Positions 10,305-18,780 of a stretch of 64,000 nt of DNA are shown piece by piece. The notes beneath the pieces are model-generated. The model saw only the letters and a program-made list of their open reading frames with translations. It had not been told where the DNA came from and did not search any database. Each line of letters opens with the position of its first letter. Positions within the stretch are counted from its first letter, which is position 1. A program made the translations under genes and the position numbers. This stretch comes from AP-15 sp963789025. Lineage in GTDB: Bacteria > Pseudomonadota > Alphaproteobacteria > ATCC43930 > CGMCC-115725. The stretch spans positions 1 through 64,000 of the forward strand of contig CAWBIT010000013.1 in NCBI GenBank assembly GCA_963789025.1, read 5' to 3'.

Positions 10305-13303
10305 GCCGGCGCCTGCCGCCTTGGCGAAATAGTTTCCGACAGGAGCATCTCAGCGTCCGCAACAGCCCGCTCCACCGTCCAATGAACGCGGGAGAGAGGT
10401 TTTACAATTGAGAAACGCAGGGATCTGGGGTCATATGAGAACCAAGCGCTGTCCTGGAACACGTTCGCGCCTGCGCGATCAAATTCCCGGAGCGCGGTAG
10501 CGGGGGATGGTATGGTTTCTTGCGGATGCCCCTCGCTGCGGACATAGGTGAGGGTGATCACGGCCACCGATCGCTGCTCAATCTGATCGATTTCCGCTAT
10601 GAACGTGCTCTGGTTACCGATGTACGTCGCCATCTCCCGCTTAAAAACTTCGAGATAACCGTCGATTTGTGGTCTCTCCGGGGCACGGTGCACCCCATCG
10701 GGAACGCGCCCGTTCTGAAATTCATAACGAAAGCTCGCGAACTCTTCGGTCGCTTGTCGAAAGTTGGCCGACAATGAGAATGCATCGTAAATTACTTCTT
10801 CCCCCCGGTCGGCCATCCGATCCGCAAACTCCGCAGCGCGCGAAACGTCCATGTACGCCGCGGGTATCGGCAATTGACGCAATTCTTTTTGCTCGAACCG
10901 GCGTTCGTCCACCGCCCAGTCCCGCCCGAAAAGTGTGAAACAATACTGTGCAAATTTCGAATTCAGATAGTCTGCGATCGCTCTTAGCAGTGGGACAACC
11001 CGAGAGGTATGTCGCTTCGCGAAAATTGCATTTATGGATGAGTTGAATGCAAATTGGCGTTCTACGAAATCGATGTTGGCCATGCTGCGCGGGACGACGA
11101 CGACGTTACCCCCGAACGGTGCCCGATACTCGCGGGTGACACCGGCAATTGCGTCTAGCGGAAACTCATATTCTGCACCGGATAGCAGCACGCCGGCATC
11201 GAGCCCGAGAGCGAGGCGGTAGTAGTTTTCTTTTCGCGGGTTAGCACCGAGTGTGTGCTCTGGCGGGACACCGGTTTCGGGGAGATACCCGCCGCGCTTG
11301 ATCGCGAGATCGTGAATCTTGAGAACATCATTGAGAGTTGAGGATCTTTCTGCTGTGGACGAGTCCACCAGCCAGCGGGCGAGCTGTCGATCTATGGGCC
11401 GCAGTGTTACTGCCTCGATGAAGGATGAGGTCGTCTTTAATCGGTCGCGCCGGAACACTTCTGCCCCGCAGCGGTCCTCGATAATAGTCCACGGAGTCCT
11501 GTCGCGGGCGAGAGGTTGGGACGATAGCAGCGGGGAAGATACACGCACGCCCTCGCTTGCCCTTGCGGGATCTTTGCGCCCAACGATCACAACAGCAGGG
11601 TGCTCGGCCCGCGGGAAAAGTGTCCGGCGCATGTGCGAGAGGTTCGTGGCGCTCGTGAGCCCGACCTCTGACATCAACGCGCGTGGGAACCGCTCTGCGC
11701 TCGACGAGAGCAATGCGCGCCCAGACATTACGAAGCCGAATCGCCCGTTACCTGCGAGACATTCATCGATAGACTTCCAGAAAAACAGCCCGGCGACACG
11801 AGCCTGATCAATCGACTTGCCGCGCGGACCGCTCTGGTAGGTGAGCGCGGCGGAGCCGTTTCTGGATGTCTTCTGCCAGGGCGGGTTAGCAATGACGAAA
11901 TCAAACTTATGGGGGAATCTCCGAGGTAGCGATGTCAGATCGAAGAAGTCGCGAGCCAAGATGTTCCGTCCAACCAGTATAGGGAACACTTTACGGCGAC
12001 CTTCGAGAGCCATAACGTGCTTTAGCTCGTCCCGGTCAACGTAATCCAGCATTGTAAGATACAGGCTAAAGGCAGCGACATGGCAGGCGTCGGGATTGCG
12101 CTCGACGCCCCAGATGCACCTCCTTAGCAACATGTGCAGCGTTCGGAGCGGCAAAATCTCCTCTTGCCGATCTACGAGTGTGCTCTCAACAATGCGGCGG
12201 AACGCGCCCACGAGAAATAGGCCTGACCCCGCGGCACAATCGAACACGCGGTCGTCACGTCCGAGCGCCACCCCATCGCGCTCCACCTTTGAGAGAACAA
12301 AATCGACAAGGAAGGGTGGCGTGTAAATCGCGGCGTCCTCGCCACGGCGATCGACGCTCGCTGTCTCTATAAATAGTTCGTAGACGGCCGATAGCGTCTC
12401 TGTCCGAATCGATGAAAAAACGAACTCCCGAAAGCTTGCCTGTAGCCCGCCGTCGACCAGATCCTGATCTTCAAGGAGTACGGACGTCAATAAGTCGGCA
12501 TGGCTTGCTGTCACCTTGGTTCGGGATTCGGCAGAGATCGGAAATATACTCCCGTTAAAGACTCGATCGATTTTATCGAAGCTTAGCCACATATCTTCTA
12601 GCAACGCATTCGTGCCAAACGCGGATAGGGTGCGCCTTACGAGCAACGGCAGCCAGCCTTCAGGAAGGAGATGTCGGTCGTGTAGAAAGCGGATGTACAG
12701 AAACCGCCCTACTAGCGCGTTTGCAACCGCGGGAGGAAGTGCCGGAACCCTGTCGCCGCCCCGCAGCATAGCCGTCTCCAGCCGCCGCAGGTTGTCAAGG
12801 AGATGCATGTCAACGCGCCCATCGAAACCCATCCCTCGCTCGGTCCAAACTAGGGATGTGCGCAGCGAACGGGCAGCAAGATGGGCAATCTCATTAGGCA
12901 GCGAACTCCCCGCTGCGAACGCGTCTGCTGGAGCGTGAAATGTATGCCGCTCCCAACCTCGGGACTCGTAGGCAAGGCCGTTACATGACCAAACCTCGCT
13001 TCCCGTAGCAACGACTAGGAAGGGGACGATTCCCTGGCTCCAAGTCGCACGGTGTATTTCGCGCGCTATCGTCGCGTCTTGAGCCTTTGCAACGTAGACC
13101 AGCGGAACGTATTCGGTTTCCACCCCCCGTTTCCCGTCGCCACAGAGACCGAATATGCCAATGATCCCAAAGTAACGGAATGCCTCGCCGAAAGCATGTC
13201 GATGCTTTGCGATCCGAGGCAGATCATCGGCCCGGAGATAGCCGCGCGTACCCTGGTATCCCAGGGCAGTAATCAGAACCTGGCCTAGAGAATCAGGGGA
13301 CAT
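10301..13303 (-). CDS. N6-adenine DNA methyltransferase, first gene of the cassette
   Basis: This large single-chain methylase is about 1000 residues long. From the longest possible start (TTG at 13372) the motifs lie at I-Y-T-P-P-F-L-V-D-F (349-358), SAM motif I V-F-D-C-A-A-G-S-G-L-F-L (376-387) and catalytic N-P-P-W (496-499), an order typical of type I/IIG gamma-class enzymes. The C-terminal 450 residues probably hold target recognition. The N-terminal 150 residues (V-P-L-V-Y-V-A-K, G-I-V-P-F-L-V-V-A) form a separate domain I cannot name. I place the start at the first ATG (13303, M-S-P-D-S-L-G-Q) rather than the TTG, whose AAGAGG lies too close. The next gene overlaps by 4 nt. Confidence 0.8.
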   Translation of the reverse strand: MSPDSLGQVLITALGYQGTRGYLRADDLPRIAKHRHAFGEAFRYFGIIGIFGLCGDGKRGVETEYVPLVYVAKAQDATIAREIHRATWSQGIVPFLVVATGSEVWSCNGLAYESRGWERHTFHAPADAFAAGSSLPNEIAHLAARSLRTSLVWTERGMGFDGRVDMHLLDNLRRLETAMLRGGDRVPALPPAVANALVGRFLYIRFLHDRHLLPEGWLPLLVRRTLSAFGTNALLEDMWLSFDKIDRVFNGSIFPISAESRTKVTASHADLLTSVLLEDQDLVDGGLQASFREFVFSSIRTETLSAVYELFIETASVDRRGEDAAIYTPPFLVDFVLSKVERDGVALGRDDRVFDCAAGSGLFLVGAFRRIVESTLVDRQEEILPLRTLHMLLRRCIWGVERNPDACHVAAFSLYLTMLDYVDRDELKHVMALEGRRKVFPILVGRNILARDFFDLTSLPRRFPHKFDFVIANPPWQKTSRNGSAALTYQSGPRGKSIDQARVAGLFFWKSIDECLAGNGRFGFVMSGRALLSSSAERFPRALMSEVGLTSATNLSHMRRTLFPRAEHPAVVIVGRKDPARASEGVRVSSPLLSSQPLARDRTPWTIIEDRCGAEVFRRDRLKTTSSFIEAVTLRPIDRQLARWLVDSSTAERSSTLNDVLKIHDLAIKRGGYLPETGVPPEHTLGANPRKENYYRLALGLDAGVLLSGAEYEFPLDAIAGVTREYRAPFGGNVVVVPRSMANIDFVERQFAFNSSINAIFAKRHTSRVVPLLRAIADYLNSKFAQYCFTLFGRDWAVDERRFEQKELRQLPIPAAYMDVSRAAEFADRMADRGEEVIYDAFSLSANFRQATEEFASFRYEFQNGRVPDGVHRAPERPQIDGYLEVFKREMATYIGNQSTFIAEIDQIEQRSVAVITLTYVRSEGHPQETIPSPATALREFDRAGANVFQDSAWFSYDPRSLRFSIVKPLSRVHWTVERAVADAEMLLSETISPRRQAPA

Positions 13304-13767
13304 CGCTCGCTCGAAGCATGTGGCCCACGACGAAGTTCTACGCCTTTTGAGAAGAATTTCTAGGCAAATCAACCTCTTATAATTTTGTTCAGCGAGTTCA
13401 GCCAGTTACGTCCACTCTCCTCGACCATCATTTTGCCCTTAACCCGATCGCGGAAGCGAATCCCTCAACGGCTTGGCCCCTTCGGCGTCAAGCCTATGGG
13501 TGCCGTTCGTGTACCTGACGAAATCGGACTTCACGATACGCGCTTTTTAGCAACGCGGCCTTTCGTTCGGCATCTGCGATATGCCCAACACGTCAAAGAC
13601 ATCTTTGACCGCGCAGCCGAGTAAAACCCATCAACGTATTTCAGTTCATCAACGGTGTGTTGCCGGCACCAGACGCACGGCGCTACGGTCAATTCACGGT
13701 AATTGACGGAGGGCGAAAATGACCGAGTGGCCTACTTTGATCGACAAGTGGCCGAATTAGGCCATTA

Positions 13768-14249
13768 CCCAGATGCTCGCCCGCAATCCGATGCTGATGG
13801 ATTATTACAAGAAATATCAGGGGATCATCGCCGACTACAACCGAGAGAAGGATCGCGTTACGGTAGAGGAGACATTTGCGAAGCTACTCGCGCTCGTTAG
13901 CACCCTCGATGCTGAGCAGATGCGCGCGGTTCAAGAGGGTCTCAGCGACGATGAGCTTGCGCTGTTCGACTTGCTTTTCCGGGATTCTATTAGCAAGGCA
14001 GATCGCGAGCGGCTCAAACAGGCAAGCAAGGACCTTCTCGCTTCTCTGCGAGCCTTGCTCGAAGCGATGCATGACTGGACCCAAAACGCAACCACCCAGG
14101 CCGAGGTCAAGATGTTTATCCTTGATGATTTGTGGCGATCGTTACCCCGGCCACCTTTCACGGAGGAGGAAACGGAAGACCTAGCGGCGCGGGTATACGA
14201 CTATGTCTGGCATCGGAGCGCGACTGGGGACGACCGCCTGATGGCGTAG
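13768..14249 (+). pseudogene. 3' end of hsdR (type I restriction endonuclease C-terminal domain)
   Basis: The frame Q-M-L-A-R-N-P-M-L-M-D-Y-Y continues hsdR exactly where the copy at 7931-9509 is cut. It runs through N-R-E-K-D-R-V-T-V-E-E-T-F-A-K-L, D-E-L-A-L-F-D-L-L-F and H-D-W-T-Q-N-A to a stop, the well conserved C-terminal domain (DUF3387 type) of EcoR124-like HsdR proteins. Removing the 9510-13767 insertion and one target copy joins the two halves in frame. An ATG at 13773 would allow a 158-residue orphan polypeptide. Confidence 0.9.
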
Positions 14250-14357
14250 CCCCGGAAGTATGAAAGTTGCGTCGATAGGCGGGAACCCATATGAGAACGT
14301 ATCCGAAACATACCACGCTGTCGACGATGTCGTTCTTGCCGCGCCCTTCCCTGCCAA

Positions 14358-14384
14358 TTCCCTGCCAGAGCGCTCGGCAGGGAA
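14358..14384. repeat. palindrome, possible terminator between convergent remnants
   Basis: A perfect inverted repeat, ttccctgcc / ggcagggaa, has a 9-nt centre. Two further 'ttccctgcca' copies lie nearby (14347-14356, 14391-14400). It sits between the end of hsdR and the end of the Ldh-family gene and may stop transcription in either direction. Confidence 0.5.
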
Positions 14385-14504
14385 AACCCTTTCCCTGCCA
14401 TTGTACCGAAATCCGCGTCCAAGTTGTTGATTTTACGGGATTCAGCGCCGGAAATTCGAAAAACTTCCCTGTATTCCCCTATCGGGAGGGAAACGGCCCG
14501 CAAC

Positions 14505-15569
14505 TCAATCCAGCAGCCAGGGCGCTGCGCAGGCCTGGGCAATTTGCCGAATCTGGTTCAAAAGGCCTGGGCCGACCGGGATCCCTTCTTGCATGCGCTT
14601 TGCCGCACTGTTCCATTGCGGATCGCCCGCGACCATGACCGGCTGCGCGGGATCGACGGGCGTTGTTGCCCGCAGGTCGTTGCACAGGCGGGTCACGTCG
14701 GCGGTGAATTCCTCGCGGTCGCGGAATAGCCCCGGGTCGATCGCGATCAGACAATGGCCGATATCATTCCCATGAGGCTTTTTGGTGTGCATCGGGTCGG
14801 TGATCAGGGTCGCACCGGACAGACACGAGCCGAGGATGTTGACCATGACGGCCAGCCCGTACCCCTTGTAGCTGGAGTTTTCCGGCGAGCCCCCGAGCGA
14901 GGTCAGGAACCCGCCCTTCTCGCGCGCCTCCAACGGGTCGGTGCTGGGGAGCCCCTCCTTGTTCAGCACCCAGCCGGGCGGGCATGGGAGCCCCTCATTG
15001 GCCTTGTTGCGGATGCGGCCGGCGGCGACGGTCGTCGTTGCCATATCGAGCAGAAACGGCGGTCCACCCGTCGTCGGAGCGGCAAAGGACCAAGGGTCGG
15101 TGCCGAGCTTTGCCTCCTTGCCGAAGGTCGGCGCGACCTGGATGCTCGACGCGCCGGTGCACGCCATGCCGATCAGCCCCTCATTCGCCGCCATCAAGGT
15201 GTAATAGCCGGTCGCGCCAAAATGTGCCGAGTTGCGCACTGCGGCGATTGCCATGCCGGACTCCTTGGCCTTGTCGATCGCGACTTGCATCGCAAAACGC
15301 GCCGGCGCGTGGCCGAGCCCGCCGTCGCCGTCCACCAGGGCGGAGACCGGGGTTTCCTTGACGACGCGCGGCCGCGCTTCCATCTTTGCCCGCCCGCTGC
15401 GGCGCAGCCGGTCATAGCCGGGGAGCATCGATATGCCATGGCTGTCGATGCCGTGCAGATCCGCCCAGGAGAGGATCTCGGCCGTCGCTTCGGCGTTGTC
15501 GTCGGGCATGCCCCAGGCCAACAGGATGGCTTTGAGCTGTGCGCGATGCTTGTCATATGGTGCAGGCAT
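14505..15569 (-). CDS. Ldh-family (malate/L-lactate/ureidoglycolate) dehydrogenase
   Basis: This 354-residue NAD(P)-dependent oxidoreductase belongs to the family of malate, L-sulfolactate and ureidoglycolate dehydrogenases, which is distinct from classical MDH. Diagnostic stretches are D-L-H-G-I-D-S-H-G-I near residue 40, N-S-A-H-F-G-A-T-G-Y-Y with the catalytic His, and S-Y-K-G-Y-G-L-A near the C-terminal third. The ATG at 15569 has a strong aaaggaggag site 6 nt upstream, so the longer frame to 15608 is rejected. The substrate is unknown. It is divergent from the hypothetical gene at 15636. A 70-bp piece of this gene is also found at 7541-7610. Confidence 0.88.
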   Translation of the reverse strand: MPAPYDKHRAQLKAILLAWGMPDDNAEATAEILSWADLHGIDSHGISMLPGYDRLRRSGRAKMEARPRVVKETPVSALVDGDGGLGHAPARFAMQVAIDKAKESGMAIAAVRNSAHFGATGYYTLMAANEGLIGMACTGASSIQVAPTFGKEAKLGTDPWSFAAPTTGGPPFLLDMATTTVAAGRIRNKANEGLPCPPGWVLNKEGLPSTDPLEAREKGGFLTSLGGSPENSSYKGYGLAVMVNILGSCLSGATLITDPMHTKKPHGNDIGHCLIAIDPGLFRDREEFTADVTRLCNDLRATTPVDPAQPVMVAGDPQWNSAAKRMQEGIPVGPGLLNQIRQIAQACAAPWLLD

Positions 15570-15635
15570 GGGCGTCTCCTCCTTTGGTCGGCGCGCAGCA
15601 AGCGGCACTGCTCAGTTCTTGTAAAGGCCGACCGC

Positions 15636-16709
15636 ATGGACCCGACCTATTTTGGAGCAGAACAGGTAACCGACGAAGATCGAGCTTACCGGGGATCGCG
15701 CTTTTCCGAAGTCCGCGACGCCATATTCGCCAACCCTTACCAGAAGGTGTGGGGCGGTCCGGGCGAACCGCCGCTCCCCGTCTATGATGTTACGTTGCCG
15801 AGCGTATTGCGAGGGGCGCTGCCGTTCGGTACGCCCTATCTTTTTCGGCAGGCGGTCGCAAGAGCCGTCGATTCGAAGGCCGATCTGCGTTGGGGCGCTG
15901 ATCGCAAAGGCTTCCGGCGGATCATTCATCCCAACGGGATATGCCTGACCGGCCACTGGGAAATCTCCGAACAGACGCCCTATTCCGGCTATTTTCGAAC
16001 CGGGAGTCGCGCGCTGTTGGTCGGGCGCTACTCCACTTGCTGCAAGGAGACGCGGCGCGGCCGGGAACGATCCTTGTCGCTGGTCGGCAAGCTGTTTCCG
16101 ACCACAGACCCCGGGCACGGCGAGCCGCTCCGTACCGCCAACTTCATCACCCAGCAAGATCTCGGCGGCGAGCGCACTGACTATATCAATGACGCCGAAC
16201 TGCGCAACGCGCCCAATACGACGAGCTGGCGTCGCGGTTTCGGCGTGCCGATACTGCTCGTCGAATCCATACTGTTTGGTCAGGCCGACAAGCAACCCAC
16301 GCAGCGACAGCTCTACCAGATTGCCGAATTGGGTAAACCGGACGGCGAACCGACCCGCGCGCCGGCTTTCATGCGGTTGCTGGGCGATCCGGCCCAGCCG
16401 CGCATCCCCGGTGACGCACTGGATTTCCGCGATGAAATCATGGCGCAAATTTATGATCCAGGCGACCCCGCCCCAAAGCGCCGCCTGACTTTTCACATCG
16501 AGGTGACGGACGAGGGTTCGACCCACGGCCCCGCGTTTTTTCAGCGGCGCCGGTTCGGCAATTGGACGCATATTGGGCGACTGGTGTTCAATGAAGCGGT
16601 CGCCTCTTACAATGGCGATTTCGTCATTCACTTCAATCACCCGACCTGGCGGGACGATCGCAACGATCCCTCCACAGCGACGCGCGTCAATGAACAAAAG
16701 GTACGGTGA
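15636..16709 (+). CDS. conserved hypothetical protein, 357 residues
   Basis: I chose the ATG at 15636 (M-D-P-T-Y-F-G-A-E-Q) because the frame upstream is antisense to the dehydrogenase gene. The central part, T-G-H-W-E-I-S-E-Q-T-P-Y-S-G-Y-F followed by S-L-S-L-V-G-K-L-F-P-T and R-T-A-N-F-I-T-Q-Q-D-L-G-G, is rich in ordered beta-strand-like sequence. The C-terminal part, F-H-I-E-V-T-D-E-G and N-G-D-F-V-I-H-F-N-H-P, looks like a beta-sandwich. There is no signal peptide or membrane segment. I remember similar uncharacterised proteins in rhizobia-like bacteria but no function. It is divergent from the Ldh-family gene, 66 bp apart. Confidence 0.7.
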   Translation: MDPTYFGAEQVTDEDRAYRGSRFSEVRDAIFANPYQKVWGGPGEPPLPVYDVTLPSVLRGALPFGTPYLFRQAVARAVDSKADLRWGADRKGFRRIIHPNGICLTGHWEISEQTPYSGYFRTGSRALLVGRYSTCCKETRRGRERSLSLVGKLFPTTDPGHGEPLRTANFITQQDLGGERTDYINDAELRNAPNTTSWRRGFGVPILLVESILFGQADKQPTQRQLYQIAELGKPDGEPTRAPAFMRLLGDPAQPRIPGDALDFRDEIMAQIYDPGDPAPKRRLTFHIEVTDEGSTHGPAFFQRRRFGNWTHIGRLVFNEAVASYNGDFVIHFNHPTWRDDRNDPSTATRVNEQKVR

Positions 16710-16953
16710 GGCGACCGCACCGGCCCGACCGGGCGGCGCCCCACCTGCTCTCGACGATGGGCTACACCGAACGCGGGCGCCACGGCCAAATCGCGTGTCC
16801 CTCGACGGCGCGATTGGGTCAACCGCCGCGCGATGATATGGTCGTGTCGCAACAAGCTGCGCTGCGCAGGAACGGGAGGGAACAGGTCGTGCCAGATCCT
16901 CTTGATTCCTGGGCACAACAGCGCACCTCCCATTCACCCGAGGAGGGACGTTC

Positions 16954-17685
16954 ATGACGATTTTGACCCAACTCCGTGCGATCCGCCTTTTGGCCCTCGG
17001 CATGCTGTTGATCCTCCCTGCGGCTTCAGGCGCGCAGCAGCGTCCGCCGATCCTTGAAAAGCTCACCAAGAGCTATGGTCTCGAATCGTTTGGGCAGATC
17101 GAAGCGATCCGCTACACCTTCAACGCAAAGGCCCCGGGACTCAATGTCTCCAGATCATGGACCTGGGAACCCAAGACTGACCAGGTCGCCTATGAGGGGA
17201 AGGACAAGTCGGGCAATCCGGTGAAGGTTACCTACCAGCGCTCTCAACTGGGCAGCCAACCGACAAACGTGAGGGACGACATCGATCCGGGCTTCCTAAA
17301 CGACAATTATTGGCTGCTCCTCCCATTTCATTTGTCCTGGGACACCAACGCTGCGATCGAAGATGCCGGCGTGCAGAAACTGCCGCAGGGGAATGGTTCC
17401 GCTGAGAAGATTGTCGCGAAGTATTCTTCCGACGGCGGCTACTCGCCGGGTGACACCTGGGAGCTATACGTCGGCAGCGACGGCCGGATCGAAGAAATGG
17501 CCTACCACCGGGGCGGGGCCCCCAAGCTGGAGGTCTTTGCCACCTGGGCCGACTACAAGAAGGCCGGGCCGCTGCTCTTATCACTGGATCACCGCGGAAC
17601 GCGCAACGGCGATCCGCTGCACCTTTTCTTCTCGAATGTCGCCGTCAAGCTGGTGGGGTCAAACACCTGGATGGATGCGCGATAA
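16954..17685 (+). CDS. exported protein of unknown function, intact copy
   Basis: This 243-residue protein has a signal peptide at residues 1-27 (hydrophobic L-A-L-G-M-L-L-I-L-P-A-A-S-G-A). The mature part contains I-E-A-I-R-Y-T-F-N, S-R-S-W-T-W-E-P-K-T-D-Q-V and G-R-I-E-E-M-A-Y-H-R-G-G, a beta-rich layout like LolA-type or outer-membrane-lipoprotein carriers, but I cannot assign it. A GAGGAGGGA site precedes the ATG. From the signal peptide on it is almost identical to the copy at 24055-24738, so one is a recent duplicate. This copy keeps the complete signal peptide and is probably the parent. Confidence 0.75.
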   Translation: MTILTQLRAIRLLALGMLLILPAASGAQQRPPILEKLTKSYGLESFGQIEAIRYTFNAKAPGLNVSRSWTWEPKTDQVAYEGKDKSGNPVKVTYQRSQLGSQPTNVRDDIDPGFLNDNYWLLLPFHLSWDTNAAIEDAGVQKLPQGNGSAEKIVAKYSSDGGYSPGDTWELYVGSDGRIEEMAYHRGGAPKLEVFATWADYKKAGPLLLSLDHRGTRNGDPLHLFFSNVAVKLVGSNTWMDAR

Positions 17686-17700
17686 GCGGCGAATTCAAGC
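17002..17700 (+). repeat. 0.7 kb segmental duplication, copy 1
   Basis: Starts at 'gctgttgatcctc' and runs past the stop codon to 'ataagcggcgaattca'. The matching copy is 24055-24753, in the same orientation 7 kb away, with only scattered differences. Confidence 0.9.
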
Positions 17701-18780
17701 CGGGCGGCAGCGAGACCCGAAATCCAAGCGCGATCACATTCGCGCCGGAAGCTCTCGGACTCTCACGGGATCTTACGGGTGGCTAGCGCGGCGCTCTGCC
17801 CCTATCGGGATAGAATTGCTGGCCGCAGCCATCATTATGATGCGCCGACGCTCAACGCGGCTAGTCGCCGGCCAGCATGTGCGGACGGAAGCGGCGGCTG
17901 CGCCCGCAAAGCTGCCGCGCTCCGCCACGCGCTGGAAAAAAAATAGCCATATCAGTTGATGAACTTCCCATTCGCGAAAATCTTCGTGAGTGATGGGAAT
18001 TCATTGCTAATTCATCCCGGCGATGCAAAATGCATGCATTCTGCCGAACGCTCCCGGCTTACGGCGAGGAGATCGGCTCCCGGCGGCCGATCCCTTGCGG
18101 GCGCAGGCGGCGCAGGCGTTTTCCGAGTTTTTCTTTGGGGTCGCTCGCGAGGTCTACCCTCGTTACGGCTTCGCCCCGATGTCGCAAGCAGGGTTCGGCG
18201 CGACGATCCGGCTCGAAACCTGTTTCAGTGACGGATTCTCTGCAACTTAAGCGGGAATTTCGCATTGGAGCCCGACAAATCGGTCTGAGAAGTGATTTTT
18301 TCCGCAGCTTGTTAGGTCGGGGTCGCTTGGCCGTTAGGACGGGCTCGCCCTCATCCTTCTTGGGATTGCCATTGTTGTGGTCGCAGCCACACGCTTTGTT
18401 CGTACCGGGCAGCTGCTCGATGACGAGGAAACACATTTCGTCGGCGGCGTCCGCGCAGTTGCTTTTGTCGGCGACAACCGGCGATCTGTTAACCACCTAT
18501 ATTCATGTTTCTATTGATCTTCCATATCCCGTTACGAAAGCATTACAAAACTTTACAAAAAAAGGACTTGTGCAGGACCGATCCGTACCCCGCAATTAAA
18601 TTAACCAAAATCTGTAGCCGTCTCCCCAAGAGCGAGACGTTACGCGAACAAGCGGGCGATCTGGTGCGGTATCGGAGGCTAATGCAAAAATTTAACTGAA
18701 ATCTCTCGAAATTGAGGCCGTGGCAATGGGTGACTGAAATCAGCCACGATCGCTAAGTCCGAGCGGAGGAGGGAACACCG
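17686..18780. other. 1.1 kb without an intact gene
   Basis: No frame here has the look of a full gene. A 76-codon plus-strand frame at 18023-18250 (A-D-P-L-R-A-Q-A-A-Q-A-F-S-E-F-F-F-G-V-A-R-E-V-Y) could be the end of a lost protein I do not recognise. A membrane-protein remnant lies at 18338-18517. The last 250 bases are AT-rich compared with the surroundings and probably hold the promoter of the peroxidase gene at 18781. Confidence 0.4.
18338..18517 (+). pseudogene. remnant of a small DUF202-like membrane protein
   Basis: A 59-codon frame reads L-A-L-I-L-L-G-I-A-I-V-V-V-A-A-T-R-F-V-R-T-G, a transmembrane helix followed by D-D-E-E-T-H-F-V-G-G. This resembles the C-terminal half of DUF202/YidH proteins. 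A stop codon directly precedes it and there is no start. Assigned from memory of the family, so tentative. Confidence 0.35.

Larger units (their letters stand above)
9510..13767. mobile_element. 4.26 kb cassette inserted in hsdR, no transposase
   Basis: The element separates two halves of one hsdR gene. It is flanked by cccagatgctgg (9498-9509) and cccagatgctcg (13768-13779), an 11/12 direct repeat that looks like a target duplication. Its ends are imperfect inverted repeats: tagtggcc at 9510 and ggccatta ending 13767, with several further agtggcc/ggccact copies inside both ends (9531, 13732, 13747). Repeated terminal motifs of this kind are known from IS21-type elements; the assignment is from memory. 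The cargo is a methyltransferase gene and a nuclease gene. No transposase frame is present, so it would need help in trans. Confidence 0.75.

Noticed and set aside
13385..13624. 79-codon plus-strand frame between the methyltransferase and the cassette end
   Set aside because: No ribosome site, no motif, and it would start beside the divergent methyltransferase promoter. I looked here for a transposase and found none.
14754..15635. First 294 codons of the long plus-strand frame ending at 16709
   Set aside because: This part is antisense to the Ldh-family gene. The real gene is taken to start at 15636.
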